A DNA stretch of 53,080 nt from NCBI GenBank assembly GCA_013285805.1, contig JABDGY010000011.1:1-53080 (forward strand). The letters run 5' to 3'. The position numbers and the translations under genes are program-made. The notes below the pieces were generated by a model, which saw nothing but the letters and a program-made list of their open reading frames with translations, did no database searches and was not told the origin of the DNA. Origin of the DNA: Bacteroidota bacterium. GTDB lineage: Bacteria > Bacteroidota > Bacteroidia > JABEUT01. Shown one piece after another: positions 17,380 to 27,167 of the stretch; position 1 is the first letter of the stretch; each line of letters opens with the position of its first letter.

Positions 17380-18561
17380 ATGAAATACCCCAACCTGCTT
17401 ATTAAGAAAGTTTTATCGGGTTTGGGTTATTCTGTAACCAGGAAACAGGTAAGCGGAAAAATACTGGTAAACGTATTCAACACTTCGCATAACAAAAATG
17501 CCCTGCTCTCATATATCAGAAGTGTGTTTGAAGGCAATTCAAAGGATAACAGGCATACGAATAGATTAAAGACCCACACTATTGCTGAAATACTTAATGA
17601 ACTGGGATATAATATAGATGTGGTTGATTGCTCAGATGATTTCAATGGCGATTTCGGCAAGTACGACATGGTTATAGGCCTTGGTAAATCATTGGACCAC
17701 GTATTAAAATTACGCGATAATTCTTCAAAAACAAAAGTAGTATGGTTTGGAACAGGATGTAATCCGTTATTTTCAAACCCTGCCACCATTAAGCGTGTTG
17801 CCGATTTTTATAAAAGGCATGGCAAACTAATGCTTTCCTCATCGCGCTATATAAAAGACGATACTGTTTTACAACACGAATTTGCCGATTGGATAATTCT
17901 GCATGGAAGTAAATTTGCCAAAGCAACCTTTAGAACAGAAAATATTAGCACCATACATGCACCGGTATTTATTAAGCATACGGTAACCAGGAGTGATGCA
18001 GAGTGGGCCGCAGCGAAGCAAAACTACATTTGGTTTGGAAGCGATGGTGCAATACATAAGGGATTAGACCTGGTAATTGATACATTTAAAGAATTAAAAA
18101 ACTGTACGCTGCATATTTGCGGGCAACTTGAAAACGAAAAAGAGTTTTTTAATTACTACGGCCCGGTAATTAACTCTGCAGGTAATATTAAATATCACGG
18201 TTTTGTAAATGTGGAGTCTGACAAGTTTAAAGAGATATTGAAGAGTTGCGCATTTGTAATCTACCCCAGCGCATCAGAGGGGAATTCGCCTGCGGTAATA
18301 ACGTGTATGGCAAATGGGGGGCTTATACCTATAGTTTCTGAGAGTGCAGATGTGGACATAGATACTTATGGTATTTTAATTAAGGATTTAACTATTCAGG
18401 CTGTAAATGATGCTGTAAAACAATCGCAGCAATTATCAGTGGGAGAGTTGGAGTTATGTAGCCGCAAGATAGTTGCTGAAACAAACAGGGTTAATACATT
18501 CGAATATTTTAAAACCGACTTTAAAGCTAAACTGCAGGAAGCTCTTAACAATATTAAATGA
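17380..18561 (+). CDS. Glycosyltransferase (GT4/GT-B-like)
   Basis: WFGSDGAIHKGLDLVIDTFKELKNCTLHICGQLE...VIYPSASEGNSPAVITCMANGGLIPIV GT-B C-terminal motif. Confidence 0.85.
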   Translation: MKYPNLLIKKVLSGLGYSVTRKQVSGKILVNVFNTSHNKNALLSYIRSVFEGNSKDNRHTNRLKTHTIAEILNELGYNIDVVDCSDDFNGDFGKYDMVIGLGKSLDHVLKLRDNSSKTKVVWFGTGCNPLFSNPATIKRVADFYKRHGKLMLSSSRYIKDDTVLQHEFADWIILHGSKFAKATFRTENISTIHAPVFIKHTVTRSDAEWAAAKQNYIWFGSDGAIHKGLDLVIDTFKELKNCTLHICGQLENEKEFFNYYGPVINSAGNIKYHGFVNVESDKFKEILKSCAFVIYPSASEGNSPAVITCMANGGLIPIVSESADVDIDTYGILIKDLTIQAVNDAVKQSQQLSVGELELCSRKIVAETNRVNTFEYFKTDFKAKLQEALNNIK

Positions 18562-19376
18562 AGTGTAATATCTGTAATAGTGAAGCCTCGTTTTTTTATA
18601 AGGGAGAAATCCTTAATAAATACACTATAGAGTATTTTAAATGTGCTAATTGCGGCTTTATTCAAACGGAGAAACCGTACTGGTTGAATGAGGCATATAG
18701 CGACGCAATTGCCACACTCGATATTGGATTAATAGGAAGAAACCTGGAATTATCGGCAATTACACAGAAGATAATTTCAACCTTCTATGGTAATGCAAAA
18801 CAATTTCTTGACTATGGCGGAGGCTATGGAATATTTGTCCGCTTAATGCGCGATAAAGGTTTTCCATTTTACCGTTTCGATACCCATTGTGAAAATACTT
18901 TCGCAAAATATTTCGATATAGCTGATGTTCAACAGAAGAAATTTGATTTGGTTACCGCATTCGAAGTTTTTGAGCATCTTGAAAACCCGGTAGAGGAAGT
19001 GAAGAAAATGTTCGGTTTCGCTCCTTCCATTTTATTTTCAACCCTGTTAGCTCCGACAAGCGCTGAAGAGTTTGATAAATGGTGGTATAGGGCGCCGCTA
19101 TCGGGCCAGCATATTTCATTCTTTTCCCTTGAATCATTGAAGTTTATTGCAAAGCAGAATAATAAAAAACTCTATTCCAATAACCTGAACCTGCATTTGA
19201 TAACCGACCTTGAGATAGATAATAGTGCATTTATTAAAGCAATTTCCCCGAAAAGGAAAACACTACTGGAACGTGTGTCGGGAAAATTCTTTTCTGATAA
19301 AGAACTGCCGAGACGAAAATCTTTACTTGAGGAAGATTATAAGTCTATTGAAGAAAGATTAAAAAAACTGGGCTGA
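18558..19376 (+). CDS. Class I SAM-dependent methyltransferase with N-terminal zinc-ribbon-like Cys pairs
   Basis: CNICNSEASF...FKCANCGF; FLDYGGGYGIFVRLMRDKG; FDLVTAFEVFEHLENP. Confidence 0.88.
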   Translation: MKCNICNSEASFFYKGEILNKYTIEYFKCANCGFIQTEKPYWLNEAYSDAIATLDIGLIGRNLELSAITQKIISTFYGNAKQFLDYGGGYGIFVRLMRDKGFPFYRFDTHCENTFAKYFDIADVQQKKFDLVTAFEVFEHLENPVEEVKKMFGFAPSILFSTLLAPTSAEEFDKWWYRAPLSGQHISFFSLESLKFIAKQNNKKLYSNNLNLHLITDLEIDNSAFIKAISPKRKTLLERVSGKFFSDKELPRRKSLLEEDYKSIEERLKKLG

Positions 19377-19377
19377 T

Positions 19378-20526
19378 ATGTACACAATGAAAGAAATTGT
19401 GAATAAAGGCTCGCGGAAACTGGAAAGCACGCTTACTGAAAGTGTCGAAAAGACATTGTACTCGAAAAAAGTAAAGGGCGATAATAATGATATACTAATC
19501 GTGAGGCTCGATGGAATAGGCGATTACATACTATTCCGTAACTTTATTGAAGAGCTTTTCAAGGACAACAAGGAGAAGGGCAAACTTGTTTTATGCGGTA
19601 ATATACTATGGAAGGACCTGGCTGAGAAGCTTGACGCCCCATTTATCAGGGAATTTATTTGGGTTGATGTACCAAAGCTGCACCAGGCATCGTATCGCTT
19701 TGCAGTTTACAGGAAATTGCAAAAGGCCAAATGCGGTACGTTGCTTAATCCCGTCTATTCCAGGACGGCTGATGGCGACAAGTTGGCTTTACACAGTGGA
19801 GTAAGAAGAGTTATTGGATACAATGGTGATGAAGTAAATATTAGCCATGAAAGGAAAATAGAGAATGATAAGAGATATAGCGAACTGGTGCCTTCTTCGC
19901 AAAAGAATATGTTTGAATTTTACCGGAACAAATATTTTTTTGAAAAAGTACTGGGTAAGGAATTAAAAATTCAAAAACCGTCTATTAATAGTGATTCGGC
20001 CAGTAGTGAAGAAAAGAAGCATATACTTATTTTTCCCGGTGCAGGGCAGGAATACAGGAAATGGCCGTCAGTTCATTTCGCCCAGCTATGCAAAAGCATT
20101 TCTGAAAAATATAAACTGTCAATAATTATCGGGGGCTCAAAAAGTGATAGTGTTAGTGCAAAAGAAATAATTTCAAAAGCAGGAGTTAGCGTAACGGATA
20201 ATACAGGCAAGTCTGACCTGGTTGATACGATAGAACTGATAAAGAAAGCGGCCTTAGTTATAGCCAATGATACGGGCTTAATGCATCTATCAGTGGCTTT
20301 GAATAGCCCTACTATATGCATAACAAATGGAAATAATTACAAACGGTTTTGCCCATACCCCGATGAATTGAATGCTACGTTAAAGGTTGTTTTGCCCGAT
20401 GAGTTTGAAAACAAAATAAATGATAAACAAGGTGAGGAGAAGTTATTGGGGAAAGAATCGCATTTGGATATGGGATTAATAAAACCGGAGAAAGTATTTA
20501 AAGTTGTAAAAGAAATACTGGGGTAA
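19378..20526 (+). CDS. Glycosyltransferase family 9-like (heptosyltransferase-like)
   Basis: ILIVRLDGIGDYILFRNFIEEL; HILIFPGAGQEYRKWPSVHFAQL; LVIANDTGLMHLSVALNSPTICI. Confidence 0.9.
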   Translation: MYTMKEIVNKGSRKLESTLTESVEKTLYSKKVKGDNNDILIVRLDGIGDYILFRNFIEELFKDNKEKGKLVLCGNILWKDLAEKLDAPFIREFIWVDVPKLHQASYRFAVYRKLQKAKCGTLLNPVYSRTADGDKLALHSGVRRVIGYNGDEVNISHERKIENDKRYSELVPSSQKNMFEFYRNKYFFEKVLGKELKIQKPSINSDSASSEEKKHILIFPGAGQEYRKWPSVHFAQLCKSISEKYKLSIIIGGSKSDSVSAKEIISKAGVSVTDNTGKSDLVDTIELIKKAALVIANDTGLMHLSVALNSPTICITNGNNYKRFCPYPDELNATLKVVLPDEFENKINDKQGEEKLLGKESHLDMGLIKPEKVFKVVKEILG

Positions 20527-21278
20527 TGCCAAAGCTGTCAATCATAACAATTAACTACAACAACAAGGCAGGTCTTGAAAAGACTATTCAAAGTGTTGTG
20601 GGGCAGACATACCGGGACTTTGAATACATTATTATTGATGGTGGCTCAAATGACGGAAGCGTTGAAGTGATAAAGCAATATAGCGAAAAAATAACCAAAT
20701 GGATTTCAGAGAAAGACTCGGGCATTTATAATGCGATGAATAAGGGAATTAGCCTGGCAAGGGGGGAATATTGCCTGTTTTTAAATAGCGGCGATTATTT
20801 ATATAAGGCTAATGTATTAGAGAGTGTTTTTAAGAAATCTTACCAGGAAGATATTATTTACGGCGACATGATTATAGAGCAGGTAAATGGTAAAAGAACC
20901 TTAGGGAAAATGCCTGAAAAGCTATCATTTGAACACATGATACAGGATACTTTGTGGCACCCGGTTTCATTTATAAAACGCGATTTATTTGCTGTTTACG
21001 GGTTGTACCGGGAAGACCTTAAAATCGTGTCGGATTATGATTTTTTGCTCAAGGCGATAGTGGTGAATAAAGTTTCTACCCGGCATATTGCAATGCCTTT
21101 TTCCGTATTTTTGATAGACGGAATGAGTTCAAAGCCTGAGAACAGCGAGATGATAAAACGGGAGAGGAAGATGGTTCAATTGCAATATTTTAAACAGGCG
21201 GAGATAGACGGTGTGCCACCAAAGCAGGAACCCAGTAAGAGTTTTTTATATAAAGTATTGCACCGGCTGAAAGGTTAG
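20526..21278 (+). CDS. Glycosyltransferase family 2
   Basis: MPKLSIITINYNNKAGLEKTIQSVVGQTYRDFEYIIIDGGSNDGSVEVI. Confidence 0.95.
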   Translation: MPKLSIITINYNNKAGLEKTIQSVVGQTYRDFEYIIIDGGSNDGSVEVIKQYSEKITKWISEKDSGIYNAMNKGISLARGEYCLFLNSGDYLYKANVLESVFKKSYQEDIIYGDMIIEQVNGKRTLGKMPEKLSFEHMIQDTLWHPVSFIKRDLFAVYGLYREDLKIVSDYDFLLKAIVVNKVSTRHIAMPFSVFLIDGMSSKPENSEMIKRERKMVQLQYFKQAEIDGVPPKQEPSKSFLYKVLHRLKG

Positions 21279-21279
21279 T

Positions 21280-22125
21280 ATGGAACAAAAAGGAAATGAA
21301 GCTTTAGTTTCTGTTATAGTGCCTTGCTACAACCAGGGCTTATTCCTTAGTGAAGCTTTAGATAGTGTAGCTGCGCAGAATTATTCTGCCTGGGAGTGTA
21401 TAATAGTTGATGATGGTTCTACTGATAATACAAAGACTATTGGAAGTGAATACGAGAGGAAGGACAAACGATTCAAATATATAAGCCAGCCTAACCAGGG
21501 TGTATCCAGGGCCAGAAATAACGGAATAGCTAATAGCCGTGGTAAATATATTCTACCCCTTGATGGCGATGATAAAATAGGGCCACGTTATATTGGAGAG
21601 GCAGTTAAGAGGCTTGAAGACGATGCATTGGTAAAGCTTGTTTACTGCATGGCCGAGACTTTTGGCAATAAGAATGAGAAATTTAATATACATACCTATT
21701 CGTATAAGAGATTGTTAATGGCAAATATGATTTTCTGTACTGCTCTTTTCAGAAAAGATGATTTCCTGAAAACTAAGGGGTATAGTGAAGATATGAGCGA
21801 AGGTTACGAGGATTGGGAGTTCTGGATAGCATTTCTAAATGAGTCTGATAAGGTAGTGCAGCTGCCTGAAGTTTATTTTTACTATAGAATAAGAGATAAT
21901 TCGAGGAACCCGAAAGTAAATGAAGAAGAAAAGCAAAAAAGAATCCGTAAGAGTATCTATACTAAACATAAGGAAATTTATGACCGCTACTTCCCGTTAC
22001 CCGAATTGCTTTTTGAGTATAATAAAGTGAATAACCAGCTGGAAAGCATGGCCGGTTCTTCTGCACTGCGTATTGGCCGCTCTATATTAAAGCCATATTG
22101 GGCAATAAAGCGGTTATTTAAATGA
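21280..22125 (+). CDS. Glycosyltransferase family 2
   Basis: VSVIVPCYNQGLFLSEALDSVAAQNYSAWECIIVDDGSTDNT...GVSRARNNGIANSRGKYILPLDGDD. Confidence 0.95.
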   Translation: MEQKGNEALVSVIVPCYNQGLFLSEALDSVAAQNYSAWECIIVDDGSTDNTKTIGSEYERKDKRFKYISQPNQGVSRARNNGIANSRGKYILPLDGDDKIGPRYIGEAVKRLEDDALVKLVYCMAETFGNKNEKFNIHTYSYKRLLMANMIFCTALFRKDDFLKTKGYSEDMSEGYEDWEFWIAFLNESDKVVQLPEVYFYYRIRDNSRNPKVNEEEKQKRIRKSIYTKHKEIYDRYFPLPELLFEYNKVNNQLESMAGSSALRIGRSILKPYWAIKRLFK

Positions 22126-23003
22126 AATCGATTTGTTTTTTCAGCAGCTATTTTAACGGGGCGAAAATACCGGACTATATTAGGGTATATCTGTTGGAAT
22201 TGTCAAAATATTTTTCCAGGATAATATTTATTACAAATGACAAGGAGATCAATGAAGAAAGTTTAACGTTTTTAACTCAGAATAAAATAGAATTGTTTTT
22301 AGTTGTCAATGAAGGATACGATTTCGGCATGTGGCATAAAGCATTGGCAAAATACGATGTAAGCGGCTATGACAGGCTTGGACTAATTAATGACTCATGC
22401 ATACTTTTCGGAAAGCTGGATACCTTTTTTAAATGGCTCGACAAGGAAAAACCTGATTATAGCGGCTTAACAGACAGTTACCAGATAGAATACCATATAC
22501 AGTCATATTTTCTTATTATAAACAAGGAGACTATCCCTTTTGTAATAGATTATTTCAGGCAAAACGGGATAATTGCAGAACTGAGTGAAGTTATAAGGGT
22601 TTATGAAGTCGGATTAAGCCAGTATCTTGTAAAAATGGGTAAGAACCTAAAAGCAATGTATCATTTTACAAAAGAAACAGACTCAAATAATAATGCCATT
22701 GTGTGGGCCATGCCATTAATTAAAGAGGGGTTCCCGATGGTTAAGAAAAAAATAATTTCAAGAGAATATAAATACAAATACTGGAGGAGCCTGGTTGCAC
22801 GCGGCCATGACCCTTTCCCTGAGCATTATATTAAATTAATAGCTAAAAAAATCAATAACCCCGAAATTGGTAAAATGTTCACCGAAGTGAGGAGCAAGAA
22901 AGGCTTTTTAGGGGAAGTGAGCTTTACAACTATTAGCCTGTTAGCTATTTTGAGCCGTATCAGAAGGAAGCAATTTTATGGTATAAATAATTATCCCCGG
23001 TAA
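22122..23003 (+). CDS. RgpF-like (rhamnan synthesis F) glycan biosynthesis protein
   Basis: KSICFFSSYFNGAKIPDYIRVYLLELSKYFSRIIFITND...NEGYDFGMWHKALAKYDVSGYDRLGLINDSCILFG. Confidence 0.85.
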   Translation: MKSICFFSSYFNGAKIPDYIRVYLLELSKYFSRIIFITNDKEINEESLTFLTQNKIELFLVVNEGYDFGMWHKALAKYDVSGYDRLGLINDSCILFGKLDTFFKWLDKEKPDYSGLTDSYQIEYHIQSYFLIINKETIPFVIDYFRQNGIIAELSEVIRVYEVGLSQYLVKMGKNLKAMYHFTKETDSNNNAIVWAMPLIKEGFPMVKKKIISREYKYKYWRSLVARGHDPFPEHYIKLIAKKINNPEIGKMFTEVRSKKGFLGEVSFTTISLLAILSRIRRKQFYGINNYPR

Positions 23004-23004
23004 T

Positions 23005-24024
23005 ATGCAAGCCCTTGTAAGCGTTTGCATACCTACATACAATGGCCTTCAATACCTGAAGGAGTGCATAGACTCTGCCATAGGGCAAACATATAGTGAC
23101 ATAGAGATTGTAATATGCGATGATTGCTCCACTGATGGAACATGGGATTTGGTCAACACGTATGCAGCCAAGGATAATAGGATTAAGGCATTTCGCAACG
23201 ATAAAAACCTTGGGCTGGTCGGGAACTGGAACAAGTGTATTGGTTTAGTAAAGGGCGAATGGATAAAATTTCTTTTCCAGGACGATTACTTAGACACTGA
23301 TTGCATTGCAGAAATGGTGCAGGGTATTTTGGAAGGCGATAAACTGGTAACATCGGGCAGAAGATTAATTTTTGACCCGGGACTGGATGAAAAGGTGAAG
23401 CAATATTCGTTAAGTCAAACCCTGACGTTCGAAAGGCTGGGTATAAATTCATCGGTTCCTGTGAATATTACTGCTGAGAGGATTTCTGAATTCGCAGTAG
23501 ATAATATATGTATGAATTTTATTGGAGAACCAACAGTAATAATGTTCAGGAAGGATTGCGTGGCTGATGTAGGCTACTTTAATGCCGATATTTCACAATT
23601 ATGCGATTTAGAATACTTTTTAAGAATTGCATCGAAGTACGGGTTGAAATATATTCCACGCCAGCTTACATGGTTCAGGGTGCACAGGCAATCTACGTCG
23701 TCGTCGCATATGAAGAACAAGCTTTTTATGTTGAATTACCTTGATCCTATTATAATTACGCATCAATTATTGTTCGCCCCACAATATGATGATTTAAGGA
23801 AAGCAATTGCGCCACGTCGGAAGGTTAAACTAACTCAGTATTTTCGGGTAAGAACATACGAAGCAAAAAAAGTTGCAATGCTTTCCAATAATGAAGATAT
23901 ACTGAAGTTCAAGGCAATTTCAGGTAAATATCATCAAATTGAAAGCTATGCAAATGGCAGCATCATTACCAAGATTGCCTACTCCCTCATAAAACTGAAA
24001 CGAGCCATAACGAAGAAAGCATAA
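23005..24024 (+). CDS. Glycosyltransferase family 2
   Basis: ALVSVCIPTYNGLQYLKECIDSAIGQTYSDIEIVICDDCSTDGTWDLV. Confidence 0.95.
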   Translation: MQALVSVCIPTYNGLQYLKECIDSAIGQTYSDIEIVICDDCSTDGTWDLVNTYAAKDNRIKAFRNDKNLGLVGNWNKCIGLVKGEWIKFLFQDDYLDTDCIAEMVQGILEGDKLVTSGRRLIFDPGLDEKVKQYSLSQTLTFERLGINSSVPVNITAERISEFAVDNICMNFIGEPTVIMFRKDCVADVGYFNADISQLCDLEYFLRIASKYGLKYIPRQLTWFRVHRQSTSSSHMKNKLFMLNYLDPIIITHQLLFAPQYDDLRKAIAPRRKVKLTQYFRVRTYEAKKVAMLSNNEDILKFKAISGKYHQIESYANGSIITKIAYSLIKLKRAITKKA

Positions 24025-24035
24025 TTTTACAGAAT

Positions 24036-24911
24036 ATGGTTTTCGATTGCTTTACATTCTTCAACGAACTTGATTTACTTGAAATCAGGTTAAATGTTTT
24101 GAACGACGTTGTAGATAAGTTCGTGCTGGTTGAAGCTACCAAAACCCACCAGGGTAAGGATAAGCCGCTTTTCTTTTCTGAAAATAAAGCGCGCTTTTCA
24201 AAATTTAGTGATAAGATAATCCATGTTATAATTAATAAATATCCCCCTAATGATGGAACTTCTGCATGGACACTTGAGCGATACCAGCGCGATATGATTA
24301 TGGAAGGGCTTAAAGACGCAAAAACGGGTGATGTTGTAATGATATCGGACCTTGATGAAATACCCAAGCCCGAATTGGTAAAGGCATATAAAGGAAAGCG
24401 TGGTATAAAGGTTTTCAGGCAGCAGGCGTACTACTACTTTATTAATTGTAAAAACATAAGCGATGGCGACGGTTATGGATGGTGCGGTACGGTTATGGCC
24501 CCATTCAACCCCAAACTGACACCCCAAACGCTACGGTTCGTTAGCATACAATTTGCAGCGCTATATTCGCCCAGGTTTAAAGTAAGGGTATATTACCGGC
24601 TGAAAATAATAAAATGGAAATTCGAACTTCGAAGCAATATATATGCAGTTAAAAATGGCGGCTGGCATTTCAGTTTCCTGGGCGGTGTTGAAATGATTAT
24701 AAAAAAGCTTGAAGCGTTTGCCCATTCAGAATATAATAAAGGTGAATATAAAGACCCGAAGAAGATAGAAGAGGCACTGAATGAGGGTAAAGATATTTTT
24801 GGCAGAAATTTCAGGTATAAGTTTGTGCCCCTTGATAATTCGTTCCCTGAATATATATTGAAGAATAAGGATAAATATAGCCACCTGGTAAAGGAAATTA
24901 CCAACAGGTAA
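24036..24911 (+). CDS. Glycosyltransferase family 17-like (beta-1,4-GlcNAc-transferase type)
   Basis: MVFDCFTFFNELDLLEIRLNVLNDVVDKFVLVEATKTHQGKDKPLFFSENK...DVVMISDLDEIPKPE...WHFSFLGG. Confidence 0.9.
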   Translation: MVFDCFTFFNELDLLEIRLNVLNDVVDKFVLVEATKTHQGKDKPLFFSENKARFSKFSDKIIHVIINKYPPNDGTSAWTLERYQRDMIMEGLKDAKTGDVVMISDLDEIPKPELVKAYKGKRGIKVFRQQAYYYFINCKNISDGDGYGWCGTVMAPFNPKLTPQTLRFVSIQFAALYSPRFKVRVYYRLKIIKWKFELRSNIYAVKNGGWHFSFLGGVEMIIKKLEAFAHSEYNKGEYKDPKKIEEALNEGKDIFGRNFRYKFVPLDNSFPEYILKNKDKYSHLVKEITNR

Positions 24912-24912
24912 A

Positions 24913-25839
24913 ATGCCGATGGATAGCAAGCCTGACATAAGTATAATAATAGTGAGCTATAATGTTTGGGAATACCTTGAAAAATGTATTTCTTCCATTT
25001 TGCTTCAGAAGGAAATTTCATTTGAGATTATTGTGGCAGATAATAATTCCATTGACGGTACAATTCAAAATATCAAACAAAAGTTCCCGCAGGTAAGAAT
25101 AATACACAATACGAAGAATATTGGTTTTTCTGCGGCGAATAATGCCGGGATTAAAGAGGCTAAAGGGGATCTTATTCTTTTACTGAACCCCGATACCGAG
25201 TTAAAGGATACTAACACATTGGCGGAAATGGAGAAGTTTATGGAGTTAAACCCTGAAACAGGAATACTGGCACCCATGTTATTGAATACCGATGGTACAC
25301 TTCAGCCTTCATACTGGAATTTCCCAAAAGTCACCAATTTATTCCTGGAGCTATTCTACCTGCACAGGATAAAGAAAATGGAGCCTAAAACATCTCCTGT
25401 TGAAATAGAGACTGCTTCAGGGGCCGCATTATGTTTCAGTAAGGCCATTTCCGATGGAATAGGGGGGCTAGATGAAAATATGTTCTGGATGGATGATATT
25501 GATTATTGCTTCAGGGTACACAAAACAGGGAGGAAAATAACTTATAACCCTGGTATCAGGGTTATTCACCATGGCGGTAAAAGCACCACAGGAAACTATT
25601 TTATAAGTATACCAAACCAGGTAATAAGTAAGATAAAATACTTCAAAAAACATGGTACATGGCTGCAATATGCCATACAAAACATGCTAAGTTTCATTTT
25701 TATTATTAGCCGATTGATAGTGTTTACAATACTTTCGCCCATGGGCAGCACCTACCGGCAAAAGAGTACTGCTTATTCTGTGGCCTTGAAAGCCTATATA
25801 AAGTATAATTTCAACGGAAACAATGAAATTGTAAGCTAA
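24913..25839 (+). CDS. Glycosyltransferase family 2 (rhamnosyltransferase/WbbL-like)
   Basis: PDISIIIVSYNVWEYLEKCISSILLQKEISFEIIVADNNSIDGT...NIGFSAANNAGIKEAKGDLILLLNPDTEL...MFWMDDIDYCFRVHKTGRKI. Confidence 0.95.
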   Translation: MPMDSKPDISIIIVSYNVWEYLEKCISSILLQKEISFEIIVADNNSIDGTIQNIKQKFPQVRIIHNTKNIGFSAANNAGIKEAKGDLILLLNPDTELKDTNTLAEMEKFMELNPETGILAPMLLNTDGTLQPSYWNFPKVTNLFLELFYLHRIKKMEPKTSPVEIETASGAALCFSKAISDGIGGLDENMFWMDDIDYCFRVHKTGRKITYNPGIRVIHHGGKSTTGNYFISIPNQVISKIKYFKKHGTWLQYAIQNMLSFIFIISRLIVFTILSPMGSTYRQKSTAYSVALKAYIKYNFNGNNEIVS

Positions 25840-25894
25840 AACAGGCCTTTTGCATATAATTTATATTTAAGTGGGGCTATTATAGCTAAATAGT

Positions 25895-25902
25895 TATCTT
25901 TG
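25895..25902 (+). promoter_or_regulatory. Candidate Bacteroidota -7 element (TATCTTTG) upstream of the tRNA pair
   Basis: TAnnTTTG match 31 nt upstream of tRNA-Pro. Confidence 0.45.
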
Positions 25903-25932
25903 CGCCCCTGTAAAAAGTTCTATCATTAGTTT

Positions 25933-26007
25933 CGGGGCGTAGCGTAGTCCGGTTATCGCGCCTGCTTTGGGAGCAGGAGGTCGTCAGTTCGAATCTGGCC
26001 GCCCCGA
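25933..26007 (+). tRNA. tRNA-Pro (anticodon UGG)
   Basis: CGGGGCG/CGCCCCG acceptor; anticodon loop TTTGGGA in CCTGC/GCAGG stem; T-loop TTCGAAT. Confidence 0.95.
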
Positions 26008-26032
26008 CAGAAATAGGGATATCTCCAACCAA

Positions 26033-26106
26033 GATCCCGTAGCTCAGTTGGATAGAGCAACAGATTTCTAATCTGTCGGTCGTGGGTTCGACTCCCGCCG
26101 GGATCA
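26033..26106 (+). tRNA. tRNA-Arg (anticodon UCU)
   Basis: GATCCCG/CGGGATC acceptor; anticodon stem-loop ACAGA-TTTCTAA-TCTGT; T-loop TTCGACT. Confidence 0.95.
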
Positions 26107-26135
26107 CGAAACAGATTGATAATCATCTGTATATT
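26096..26135 (+). repeat. Direct repeat copy 1: 3' end plus flank of tRNA-Arg
   Basis: CGCCGGGATCACGAAACAGATTGATAATCATCTGTATATT; 36/40 identical to 46801-46840. Confidence 0.85.
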
Positions 26136-26161
26136 ACGAAACACATATAGCATAAAATAAG

Positions 26162-26233
26162 AAAACCCCTTCCCGGTGCTTTGCCGCCAAGATTAAGAGG
26201 AGGATAGGGATTCTGGCGCGGGAAGAGGTTTTT
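26162..26233. terminator. Long imperfect inverted repeat, candidate bidirectional terminator
   Basis: AAAACCcCTTCCCG (26162-26175) pairs with CGGGAAGaGGTTTT (26219-26232); T-run on + strand, TTTTC on - strand. Confidence 0.6.
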
Positions 26234-26355
26234 ATAACACTACTCAGAGTTATGGATGCAATTTAGACCATGTTGCTTTCTTTATCCGGTTTTTTTCTTT
26301 AAGTGCATGATTAATATCGGTTAACACATTAAAACTATCGGCAAGCATTATTGCC

Positions 26356-27000
26356 CTATAGTAATCTATACTGTAAACCCACACTTGCTCCATAGCCTGT
26401 CGATTTCCAATAGTTAACTATATATTCACCTACATCAGGATTATTTGTCTGCAGGTTATTATATGTCACGGTAGGAGCAAACAAGGTGAAATTGAAGCCA
26501 AACTTATTGAAGTAAAACCTTGCTGTTGCATGAATATCTGACCAGTTACCACTGCCGTATGAAGTTGTATTTGTACCATTATTCACATTATACGTGAGTT
26601 GTGAAACACCCCAGTTCACTCCACCAAGTATATCGGTATGGTTCATACGTAAAACGTGAATGTTAATAATGCCTCCAAAATCAAAAGCGCCTACTGAGGG
26701 GCTGCTATGTATAAGTTGATTGTTTTCGGGGGTATAGTCGTCTACCCTTGCTATAAGGCCAACCCCTAACCAGTTCAATAAGCCAACTTCACCGCCCATG
26801 CTAATATCCGATGCAGGCGTCATGCCATTAATCGTTTGCGCGTTGCTTCCTTCCTGACAGGCGTAGTGCTGTTCTGTAATGTTACCGTCTATACCATAGT
26901 TTGCACTAAATACCAAAGCGCCGGTATAAAATGATTTCTGTGCATATGTCCCGGCAGCCATTGCAAAGGTTAAAACTAAGATTATACTTAACTTTTTCAT
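26356..27000 (-). CDS. Outer-membrane beta-barrel-like protein
   Basis: Signal peptide MKKLSIILVLTFAMAAGTYAQ and beta-strand-rich sequence ending in VGLQYRLL. Confidence 0.7.
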   Translation of the reverse strand: MKKLSIILVLTFAMAAGTYAQKSFYTGALVFSANYGIDGNITEQHYACQEGSNAQTINGMTPASDISMGGEVGLLNWLGVGLIARVDDYTPENNQLIHSSPSVGAFDFGGIINIHVLRMNHTDILGGVNWGVSQLTYNVNNGTNTTSYGSGNWSDIHATARFYFNKFGFNFTLFAPTVTYNNLQTNNPDVGEYIVNYWKSTGYGASVGLQYRLL

Positions 27001-27167
27001 GGCTTTTGGTGTATTGGTTAAGTAGAATTCTATTCATTAGTATTCAAGAATAGATGTTTATGATAGCTAAATTTAGGCATGAGTTGCAGGCTTGTCCTAT
27101 ACTTTTCGATAACCCGCTGTTTTAAATCGGTGAACTCTGGTTCAGTTAACCTGGTATAACTGTATAA

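Noticed and set aside
25886-26153. ORFs 25886..26107 and 25953..26153 (MIPAGVEPTTDRLEICCSIQLSYG..., ...GGQIRTDDLLLPKQAR)
   Set aside because: They are the antisense translations of tRNA-Pro and tRNA-Arg; this kind of sequence is a well-known spurious-protein artefact.
26250-26348. 32-codon minus-strand ORF MLADSFNVLTDINHALKEKNRIKKATWSKLHP after the OMP gene
   Set aside because: Too short and without a recognisable motif; cannot be distinguished from chance.
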